A model generated the notes under the pieces. The model did not search any database. It was not told where the DNA came from and saw only the letters and a program-made list of their open reading frames with translations. The translations under genes were made by a program, and so were the position numbers. A stretch of 64,000 bases of DNA from contig CAVWDZ010000002.1 in the NCBI GenBank assembly GCA_963753905.1, forward strand, positions 496,001-560,000. The letters run 5' to 3'. Position 1 is the stretch's first letter. Each line of letters starts with the position of its first letter. The DNA comes from Bog-756 sp963753905. Its GTDB lineage: Bacteria; Actinomycetota; Acidimicrobiia; Acidimicrobiales; RAAP-2. This document shows positions 51,539-58,093 of this stretch, in pieces.

Positions 51539-51943
51539 TCAGCGGAAGAGCATCGCCGGCGTGTTCACCTTGTCGGCGGCGATGCGGAGGATGATCCGGC
51601 CCTGGGGACCGATCGGGTTCTGGTAGTCCGTGCCGACGTAACGATTCGAGAGCTCGTCGATATGAGCTCGCGCGGCCTTGCCGGCGACCGTGTCGAACAC
51701 GTGACCACGCACCTCGGCCCAGTCCCAGGGGCTTTCGGCAGAGTGGATGAGGACGGTCATGCGCGGGTCCCGAGCCACGTTGCGTGCTCGCTGACGTTGG
51801 GGCTCGGTATTGACGAGCAGCACGTCGCCGTCAGTGTCGATCCAGGTCAGGAGCGCCTGCGGCTGCCCGTTCGGCATGAGGGTCACCACTGTGGCCAGGT
51901 TGGGGCCTTTGGCCAAGCGGACCACGTCGTCGTCGAGTGCCAT
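51539..51943 (-). CDS. PPOX-class F420/FMN-binding split-barrel protein
   Basis: 134 residues of the pyridoxamine-5'-phosphate-oxidase-like split barrel: NLATVVTLMPNGQPQALLTW, DGDVLLVNTEPQRQRARNVA and RDPRMTVLIHSAESPWDWAE. The pattern (short, starting with an N-terminal helix and this 'NTEPQRQRARN' phosphate-binding stretch) fits actinobacterial F420-dependent or F420-binding PPOX proteins. The redox substrate is unknown. It ends 50 bases from the convergent aldo/keto reductase. Confidence 0.88.
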   Translation of the reverse strand: MALDDDVVRLAKGPNLATVVTLMPNGQPQALLTWIDTDGDVLLVNTEPQRQRARNVARDPRMTVLIHSAESPWDWAEVRGHVFDTVAGKAARAHIDELSNRYVGTDYQNPIGPQGRIILRIAADKVNTPAMLFR

Positions 51944-52008
51944 GTCCCACCTACCCTTTCGCTCCGGGTCGAGTGATGATCGACGGTAGCGTCCCTCTCG
52001 ACCGTGAC

Positions 52009-52377
52009 TCAGGATTCATGGGTCCGAGCCGCGAGGTCGCCCCCCACGAACGAGAGCGCGGCAGCCGCGGCCCCGATCCCTTCGGGCACGCCGATCGAGG
52101 GAATGCTGAGAAGACTGGTGACCGTATCGAGGGAATCGCTGACGAGCCCCGCCATGATCCAGGCCCTCGCTGCGTCTCGATCACCCGAGCGTGCCGCTCG
52201 GACTGTCCCCATACCGAGGACGAGGTCTCGAATTCCGATGGTCCGCAGGAGCAGTCGGGACGCCCCGGTGGCTACGTCCCGCGAGGAGAGCCGGAGCACC
52301 ATTCCCGGCGCGGCAATGATCGCAACTCCGACTCCCATCCGGAGCCAGCCCATGCGCTCTCCGTGCGTCATTCCCAT
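52009..52377 (-). CDS. small membrane protein of unknown function
   Basis: 122 residues with about four hydrophobic segments (MGVGVAIIAAPGMVLRL; LRTIGIRDLVLGMGTVRA; WIMAGLVSDSLDTVTSLLSI; VPEGIGAAAAALSFVGG). The IRDLVLGMGTVRAAR...AARAWIMAGLVSDS pattern recurs in uncharacterised actinobacterial membrane proteins. No function can be given. It is followed on the same strand by the PPOX gene after 65 bases. Confidence 0.72.
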   Translation of the reverse strand: MGMTHGERMGWLRMGVGVAIIAAPGMVLRLSSRDVATGASRLLLRTIGIRDLVLGMGTVRAARSGDRDAARAWIMAGLVSDSLDTVTSLLSIPSIGVPEGIGAAAAALSFVGGDLAARTHES

Positions 52378-52432
52378 CTGCTCAGTCTATGACCGCAGAT
52401 CGGGACGAACCCGGGTGTCTTCCCGATGAGCA

Positions 52433-52918
52433 TCACCCGGCGAATTGTTTCCAATAGGGGCGATCGTCGAAGCGCTTCTCGATGAGGATGAACACCGTTC
52501 CCCAGGGATCGCGAAACCACGACGTCCGCAGCGAGGCCACGTCTGCGATTCCGGCGGTCAGGAAGGTCACGCCCAGCGCTTCGAGCTCCCGACGGGCGTC
52601 ATCGATGTCGTCACACACCAGCCCCACGTGAGTAAGGCCGACCTGCGTGATATCGGATCGGCTCTCTCGAACCGCTCGCACAGCGGTACGGGGGTATTCG
52701 ATCAGCTCGAGGACGTGGTCGTCAGCACCGAGACCGACGATGGCGGCCTTCACCACTACTGGACTCGGCACCAGCTCTGCCATGTCCCGCTCGATGGCGC
52801 CTCCGGACATCTCGTACGGCGGCGAGAGTATTCGGAGCCCGAGCACCTCCGAGTACCACCGAGCCGCTGCCTCGACGTCGGGGACGCAGACAGCGGCATG
52901 GGCCAATCCCGTCAACAT
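52433..52918 (-). CDS. VOC (glyoxalase/dioxygenase-fold) protein
   Basis: 161 residues with two betaalphabetabetabeta modules: GLAHAAVCVPDVEAAARWYS, then EVLGLRIL, and GLTHVGLVCDDIDDARRELE, then SWFRDPWGTVFILIEK. His and Glu metal-ligand positions (LAHAAV, LTHVGL, LELIEY, FILIEK) are plausible. Vicinal-oxygen-chelate proteins include glyoxalases, epimerases (methylmalonyl-CoA type) and ring-cleavage enzymes; the activity here is unknown. It ends 55 bases before the start of the small membrane protein gene and may be cotranscribed with it. Confidence 0.88.
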   Translation of the reverse strand: MLTGLAHAAVCVPDVEAAARWYSEVLGLRILSPPYEMSGGAIERDMAELVPSPVVVKAAIVGLGADDHVLELIEYPRTAVRAVRESRSDITQVGLTHVGLVCDDIDDARRELEALGVTFLTAGIADVASLRTSWFRDPWGTVFILIEKRFDDRPYWKQFAG

Positions 52919-53086
52919 GCAGGTGAGCGTAGACCCGAGTCACGGCGCGGTGGAGCTGGCGGCGTCGATGTCGATCGGCCGTTGTAGACGGAAGCTGCTG
53001 TGTTCGGACGAAGGTGACCGTGAGATCCGGGACAGCCGGGCAGTGGACGTAAGCTCCAATTCGGTGGGCGAAACGAGGTCACGACG

Positions 53087-53566
53087 TTGAACGGCTATGT
53101 CCTTTCAGTAGAGCGAGAGATATCGGCACCGGCCGAGGCGATCTTCGCTCTTCTTTCCAATGCCGGGCGGCACTCGTCAATCGACGGCTCAGGCATGCTC
53201 CAGGGGACCTCGTCGGTCACCGACGACTCTCTGGAGCTCGGATCGACGTTCGGGATGGGCATGAAGATGGGTGGTCTCCGGTATCGAACCGAGAGCCGCG
53301 TCGTCGAGTTCGAGGCCAACCGACGCCTTGCGTGGCAGACCGGGCCAAGCGGGAAGTGGGGTCGGTACGTGGCAGGAAGGATCTGGCGTTACGAGTTGGA
53401 GCCCACGGAGCGCGGGACGCTGGTTCGCGAGAGCTGGGATATCACGTCGGACCACCAGCGGGTCCTCCTGAAGCTGGGTGGGATTTACTCGGGCAAGACG
53501 CGCCGGGACATGGAGCGGACGCTCGCCCGCTTGGACTCAGTCGTCACCGGAACTGCCGAGAGCTGA
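53087..53566 (+). CDS. SRPBCC-family protein
   Basis: 159 residues of the START/Bet v1-like fold (polyketide cyclase / dehydrase type): VEREISAPAEAIFALLSNAG, RYRTESRVVEFEANRRLAWQ, RGTLVRESWDI, ending in a long C-terminal helix (SGKTRRDMERTLARLDSVVT). Such proteins bind hydrophobic ligands; no catalytic role can be assigned. The TTG at 53087 is the start used here; no strong ribosome site is seen. A secreted-protein gene follows after 101 bases. Confidence 0.87.
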   Translation: MNGYVLSVEREISAPAEAIFALLSNAGRHSSIDGSGMLQGTSSVTDDSLELGSTFGMGMKMGGLRYRTESRVVEFEANRRLAWQTGPSGKWGRYVAGRIWRYELEPTERGTLVRESWDITSDHQRVLLKLGGIYSGKTRRDMERTLARLDSVVTGTAES

Positions 53567-53667
53567 TCCGACTGCTTGTCCGTAACGCTTCCGGTCCCCT
53601 CGACGTTGAATTGAGGGTCATCAGAGTCCGATCACCCAGTACTGACGGGCCGGCGAAGGAGGACACC

Positions 53668-54111
53668 ATGATCCGCACGTTGGCGTACAAGATCGCTTTG
53701 ATGGGGGCCCTGTCCATGGCGGCGCTCGGAGCGTCCGCTGTCGTCGGGTCACCGTCAGCCGTTGCCACTTCGGGCCCGACTGCGGTCATCATCCTCACCA
53801 ACTCGAGCAACGGCAAGACGGTCGTGGCCACCAGAGGTGACCTGGTCCAGGTCAGGCTGACCTCGGTCAACGGGCTCCGCTGGACCGAGGCCTCCGTCGT
53901 GCCCAGTGCCTCCGTCTCTCCCCTGGTCAAGGAATCGGGGCACATCACATCCACGGGTTCGTCGGTGACGACGTTCAAGGTGGTCGGGTACGGCTCAGCG
54001 GGGCTCGAAGCCACTGGTTCACCGACGTGCACCACGGTCTGTCCGACCTACGTGCTTCTGTGGCGGGCCACCGTGGTCGTACCCGTACAGGACCCTCCGC
54101 CGGCCTCCTGA
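53668..54111 (+). CDS. small secreted protein, possibly chagasin-like fold
   Basis: 147 residues from ATG 53668 with GAAGGAGG upstream. Signal peptide KIALMGALSMAALGASAVVG. The mature ~115 residues are all-beta. GDLVQVRLTSVNGLRWTEAS, the later GYGSAGLEATG and LLWRATVVVPV sit where the three inhibitory loops of chagasin-type (I42) protease inhibitors lie (NPTTGYxW, GxGG, RPW), but the motifs are not well matched. One Cys pair (CTTVC). Fold assignment is a hypothesis; function unknown. Confidence 0.75.
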   Translation: MIRTLAYKIALMGALSMAALGASAVVGSPSAVATSGPTAVIILTNSSNGKTVVATRGDLVQVRLTSVNGLRWTEASVVPSASVSPLVKESGHITSTGSSVTTFKVVGYGSAGLEATGSPTCTTVCPTYVLLWRATVVVPVQDPPPAS

Positions 54112-54154
54112 CGATCCGGCCGGCTGCGAACAGGAACACCCCCGGAGCCGCGAG

Positions 54155-54174
54155 CCCGCTGTTCTCCAGCAGGG
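54155..54174 (+). terminator. hairpin after the small secreted protein gene
   Basis: CCCGCTG (54155-54161) pairs with CAGC-a-GGG (54167-54174), a seven-base-pair stem with a bulged A, 43 bases past the stop. Weak evidence on its own. Confidence 0.3.
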
Positions 54175-54308
54175 GCGGACTACCGGGTGAGGCCCGATCC
54201 TGATTCCCCGAGGTCGAAGTACCCTACGCCGAATTGCTCGGAAGTCCCAGCTCAGAGCCCTGAATTCGGTTTGTGGCACCCACACCCTGACGGCGTATCA
54301 TCGTCGCA

Positions 54309-54506
54309 ATGGCTAGCGAGACCGCAGAATCGTCACTCCGGGGAACGCTCAGTCGGATCGAGAAGCTCAACGAGCATCTCGATCGCGTCTGGGGCCTTCG
54401 CGACGGCGATCCGGAGAAGCTTGCCGGGGTCATCCTCGCTTGCCGGCTGCAGAACGACTTCATCGAGGACATCCTCAAGCTCATGCTCGACGAGCCACCC
54501 ACGTGA
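54309..54506 (+). CDS. small helical protein upstream of a dienoyl-CoA-reductase-like gene
   Basis: 65 residues, mostly helical: SSLRGTLSRIEKLNEHLDRV, then LAGVILACRLQNDFIEDILK. It overlaps the following SDR gene by 4 bases (GTGA), the hallmark of a translationally coupled operon partner. TATCAT at about 54296 is a possible -10 with a near-start transcript. No family recognised; it could be a partner or regulator of the SDR. Confidence 0.65.
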   Translation: MASETAESSLRGTLSRIEKLNEHLDRVWGLRDGDPEKLAGVILACRLQNDFIEDILKLMLDEPPT

Positions 54507-55327
54507 ACGAGGAGGACGCCGACGTTCCGCCGCCGAGTGGCTTTGCTGCCGACCTGCTTGCCGGCCAGGTGGCGTTTGTGACTGGTGGCGCTACCGGCAT
54601 CGGCCGGGAGATCTCCCGGGTGCTGGGGGCCCATGGGGTTTCGGTCGCCCTGGCCAGCCGCTCCGAGGAGCGGCTCGTCGCCACAGTCGGAGAGCTTCGA
54701 TCCGCAGGGATCGACGCCACCCACTCTGTCTGCGACGTCCGGGAAGCCGGCGCGGTCCGGGCGGTCATGGAGGAGGTCGTCACCCGATGGGGCCGCCTCG
54801 ACATCATTGTCAACAACGCCGCGGGAAACTTTCCGGCGCCGATGTCGGCGATCTCTGCCAATGGGTTCAAAGCCATCGTCGACATCGATCTGCTTGGCAC
54901 CTACAACGTGACGCGGGCCGCCTTCGACATGTGGCTGCGCGACCACGGGGGCTGCATCGTGAACATCACGGCACCGTTCGGGCAGCGCGGGGTTGCTTTA
55001 CAGGCACATGTCGCGGCGGCCAAGTCGGGGGTTGACTCGCTGACCCGGACCTGTGCGGTCGAGTGGGGTCCATATGGCATCCGGGCCAACGCAATTGCCC
55101 CCGGCTCTATTGCCGGGACGGAGGGGTTACGTCGATTTTCTGATGCGGTTCCACGGATGCCAGACCGCCCCACAAACCCACTCGGTCGACACGGCTACGG
55201 CGTCGACATCGCACACCTCGCACTCTTCTTGTGCAGCCCCGCAGCCCGCTTCATCTCGGGCCAGGTCATCGCGGTCGACGGTGGTGGGTCGGTGGACATG
55301 CTTCGCCTGCAGCTCGGAAGGATCTGA
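54503..55327 (+). CDS. SDR, 2,4-dienoyl-CoA reductase-like
   Basis: 274 residues from GTG 54503, which overlaps the preceding small ORF. Rossmann motif GGATGIGREI, NNAAGNFPAPMSAISANGFK, and the end AIAPGSIAGTEGL, which together match the peroxisomal/bacterial 2,4-dienoyl-CoA reductase (DECR) branch. The usual SDR catalytic Tyr is absent: the Lys position is in HVAAAKSGVD, as known for the peroxisomal DECR type. It would reduce dienoyl-CoA with NADPH during unsaturated fatty-acid beta-oxidation. Gap of 42 bases to the carboxyltransferase gene. Confidence 0.88.
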   Translation: MNEEDADVPPPSGFAADLLAGQVAFVTGGATGIGREISRVLGAHGVSVALASRSEERLVATVGELRSAGIDATHSVCDVREAGAVRAVMEEVVTRWGRLDIIVNNAAGNFPAPMSAISANGFKAIVDIDLLGTYNVTRAAFDMWLRDHGGCIVNITAPFGQRGVALQAHVAAAKSGVDSLTRTCAVEWGPYGIRANAIAPGSIAGTEGLRRFSDAVPRMPDRPTNPLGRHGYGVDIAHLALFLCSPAARFISGQVIAVDGGGSVDMLRLQLGRI

Positions 55328-55369
55328 CGATCGGGTGCGGACGCGACCCACGATGTCTGGAACCCGAAG

Positions 55370-56872
55370 ATGACCGCTGACGGTCATGACGGTTGGGGGC
55401 AGACCCTTGCCGAGCTGGAGCAGAGGAAGAGCCGCTCCCGGGCCATGGGGGGCGAAGATCGGCTCAGACGGCACCGGAACGCCGGAAAGCTCGATGCGCG
55501 GACCCGAATTGAGCGGCTGGTCGACCGGGGCACCTTCCGGGAGATCGGCACGTTGGTCGGCGGAGACGTGCCAGCTGACGGCATCATTGCAGGGACGGGC
55601 CTGATCGACGACCGGCCGGTGATGGTCGGCGCAGAGGACTTCACGACGTTGGCCGGGACGATAGGCCCGGGAGGCAATGCAAAGCGCTACCGGCTCGCCG
55701 AGCTGGCCCTACGGACCAAGGCTCCCCTCGTGATGCTTCTCGAGGGTGCCGGCTACAGGCCGGAGGAACGCTCGCACGGACGCTCCCCGACCGACCTGAT
55801 GCTGCAGGCTCGCTGCTCCGGTCAGGTGCCCCTCGTCGCTGGCGTGTTCGGACCATCCGCCGGCCACGGGGCGCTCATCGCACCGATCTCCGACTTCACC
55901 GTCATGACCTCACTCGGCGCCATCTTCACGGCCGGTCCGCCCGTGGTCAAGGAGTCGACTGGAGAGGACATTTCGAAGGAGGATCTCGGCGGCCCGGGCG
56001 TCGCGATCGCCAGCGGCCTGATTCACAACGAGGCCCCCGACGACGCCGACGCACTGGACCAGATCCGGACGTACCTCTCTTACTTCCCGTCGAGTGCATG
56101 GGGATACCCACCGCGCTCAGGGCCGGACGACGCGACCGCTCCACGTCCGACCGACGAGCTGCTCGACCTCGTGCCGAGGGACAGCCGCAAGTTCTACGAC
56201 ATGAGGCGCGTGCTCGACGCGGTCTTCGATCGCCCCGACTGGTTCGAAGTGCAGTCCGGATACGGCCGGGCGATGATCTGCGCGCTCGCGCATCTGGGTG
56301 GGGAACCGGTCGCCGTGGTTGCCAACCAGCCGAACACATTGGCAGGCTCCATCGACGCGGAAGCTGCCGACAAGGCCGCCCATTTCGTTTCGGTGGCAGA
56401 CGCATTCCACCTCCCCCTCGTCTTCCTGGCGGACAACCCCGGAATGTTGCCGGGTGGCAGTTCCGAGCGGCAGGGAGTGCTGCGTAGTGGTGCGCGCATG
56501 TTTGCCGCTCAGACCCTGGCAACGACTCCGAAGATCCACCTCACCCTCCGCAAGGCCTACGGGTTCGGCTCGATGGTGATGTCAATGGTCGGCTTCGATC
56601 AGCAGGTGGCGACGTTCGCGTTTCCCGGTGCAACGCTCGGAGCCATGGGGGCTGGTGCATCCAGCCGGGCGATGAAGGCGGATCGGGATCTGACGTCCGA
56701 GCTGAGGGAGGCCGAGCTGCAGGCTTCCTACCGGTCCGCCGAGGGGCTCGGATTCGACGAATTGTCGGACCCGCGGGATACCCGTGTCGCCCTGCTCCGC
56801 GCGCTGAGGCTGGCCGTGCACTCCCGGCAAGAGCCGGCGACGCCGGTCAGTCGAAGCGCGATCACCCCGTAG
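55370..56872 (+). CDS. acyl-CoA carboxylase carboxyltransferase (beta) subunit-like
   Basis: 500 residues of the AccD/PccB type: RRHRNAGKLDARTRIERLVD with GTFREIG at the N-terminus, the oxyanion region GPSAGHGALIAPISDFTVM, and the C-terminal half NQPNTLAGSIDAEAADKAAH, DNPGMLPGGSSERQGVLRSG and FPGATLGAMGAG. It transfers the carboxyl from biotin to an acyl-CoA. No biotin-carboxylase/carrier gene is next to it, so the substrate (propionyl, methylcrotonyl or other CoA) is open. It lies in the same operon as the DECR-like gene. ATG 55370 with GAACCCGAAG upstream. Confidence 0.92.
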   Translation: MTADGHDGWGQTLAELEQRKSRSRAMGGEDRLRRHRNAGKLDARTRIERLVDRGTFREIGTLVGGDVPADGIIAGTGLIDDRPVMVGAEDFTTLAGTIGPGGNAKRYRLAELALRTKAPLVMLLEGAGYRPEERSHGRSPTDLMLQARCSGQVPLVAGVFGPSAGHGALIAPISDFTVMTSLGAIFTAGPPVVKESTGEDISKEDLGGPGVAIASGLIHNEAPDDADALDQIRTYLSYFPSSAWGYPPRSGPDDATAPRPTDELLDLVPRDSRKFYDMRRVLDAVFDRPDWFEVQSGYGRAMICALAHLGGEPVAVVANQPNTLAGSIDAEAADKAAHFVSVADAFHLPLVFLADNPGMLPGGSSERQGVLRSGARMFAAQTLATTPKIHLTLRKAYGFGSMVMSMVGFDQQVATFAFPGATLGAMGAGASSRAMKADRDLTSELREAELQASYRSAEGLGFDELSDPRDTRVALLRALRLAVHSRQEPATPVSRSAITP

Positions 56873-56973
56873 CGCTGCAGCCGTGGAGACCGCCGAGCAC
56901 TCGGTCCGCGGGTCATCGGTCGCTGCGAAGAAAGGCACCGCCTACCCCACAGTTCTGCGCGAGGATCGGGCTC

Positions 56974-57336
56974 ATGTCGGCTGACGATTCTGTGGGGTTG
57001 CAAGAGGCCATCGGGGAACTCATTCAGGCATATCGGGATGTCAGGAGCGTGGCCCGGAAGCACGAGGCGACCCTCGGGCGGGCACTACGGCGGCTCGAGC
57101 GAGGTGACGGTGTTCTCGCCACCTTTGCGGCCTTACCGCCGGACGAACCGAGGAAGGAGAGCCTCGAGGTCCTCAACGCCCTCGAGCAGGCACGGCACAG
57201 GGTTCGGTTGGCCACGATGGAGGCCTGTCTGGCCGCCGGAATGTCGATCGGTGAGTTCAGTCGGCGTTGGGGGTTCTCACGGCAGCTCGCGGCTCGGTAC
57301 GCGAAAGAGATCCGCGACCGGGGAGCGCAGCCCTGA
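56974..57336 (+). CDS. small protein with C-terminal helix-turn-helix (paralogue 3 of 3)
   Basis: 120 residues. Helical N-terminus (LQEAIGELIQAYRDVRSVAR), RALRRLERGDGV, then EQARHRVRLATMEACLAAGM and the HTH SIGEFSRRWGFSRQLAARYA ending KEIRDRGAQP. It aligns with the C-terminal parts of the genes at 20618 and 47510. It lies after the carboxyltransferase (101-base gap) and converges with TetR. The CTCAC/GTGAG hairpin just after the stop is weak. DNA-binding role inferred. Confidence 0.75.
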   Translation: MSADDSVGLQEAIGELIQAYRDVRSVARKHEATLGRALRRLERGDGVLATFAALPPDEPRKESLEVLNALEQARHRVRLATMEACLAAGMSIGEFSRRWGFSRQLAARYAKEIRDRGAQP

Positions 57337-57382
57337 TCCTCACGAGCGGTGAGATGGCGGTGTCCGAAGGTCGGCCCGACCG

Positions 57383-57970
57383 TCATGCGTTGAGGTCGAG
57401 GAAGCACCGTGTGTAGTGGAGGAGTTCGGTTCGCAGCGTTGCGTCATCGAGGTCCGCCACAAGAGGATGTATGACTGCCCCGCCGATGGCGGATGCGATC
57501 ATGGCGGCTCGCACCCGCCCCCGAGCATGGGTGTCCTCGTCGAGCAGGATGCGGCACAGACGTTCGATGAACAGCTGAAACGGCTCATGGTGCTCGAAGA
57601 GCTCCATGACGACAGGATCGTACTGGAGTGTCCTGACCATGTTGCGGCGGCTCACGGCGAGGTCGATCACCTGGGTGAGCAGTATGTCGAGTGCGCCCCG
57701 GCCGGGTCCTCCGGCCTCGGCGGCGTCCAGTGCTGCTTCAAGCCTCTCCAGTTCGACCTCGACCGCTGCAACGACGATCGCCTCCTTCGTCGGGAACTGG
57801 TGGTACACGGCCGCCTTTGTCACACCGATGGCGTCGGCGATCATCTGCAGCGACGATCCGTTCACGCCATGCTCCGCAAACAAGTCGAGCGCGGCCGCGA
57901 CGATCCGCATCTGGACGGCGGTGTATCGGTCGGATACCGGTCGGCTGACCACGATGTTGCTTGAATTCAT
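57383..57970 (-). CDS. TetR-family transcriptional regulator
   Basis: 195 residues. N-terminal TetR HTH: RIVAAALDLFAEHGVNGSSL, then IADAIGVTKAAVYHQFPTKE. The C-terminal ligand domain is unassigned. It is divergent from the arylsulfatase (123-base gap) and is a natural candidate to control it and itself. TAGCCT (57977-57982, minus strand) is a TANNNT -10 six bases before the ATG at 57970, so the mRNA is probably leaderless. Confidence 0.92.
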   Translation of the reverse strand: MNSSNIVVSRPVSDRYTAVQMRIVAAALDLFAEHGVNGSSLQMIADAIGVTKAAVYHQFPTKEAIVVAAVEVELERLEAALDAAEAGGPGRGALDILLTQVIDLAVSRRNMVRTLQYDPVVMELFEHHEPFQLFIERLCRILLDEDTHARGRVRAAMIASAIGGAVIHPLVADLDDATLRTELLHYTRCFLDLNA

Positions 57971-57976
57971 GCCCCG

Positions 57977-58001
57977 AGGCTAGTCGCACCCGACCGGTTG
58001 G
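57977..58001 (-). promoter_or_regulatory. tetR -10 element and near-palindromic operator candidate
   Basis: TAGCCT (57977-57982, minus strand) is the likely -10 of the TetR gene. CCGACCGGTTGG at 57990-58001 is a near-perfect palindrome (one mismatched pair) placed in the -35/spacer region, where an autorepressor of this family would bind. Operator identity is inference. Confidence 0.35.
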
Positions 58002-58093
58002 ACGCATAGTGGCGGCGGTTGGCCGAGTCCGGCACGCACCTGACCGACGTGATTCACTGATGGTCCAGGATCTGTTGAGGCAAGGGGTCGCCA

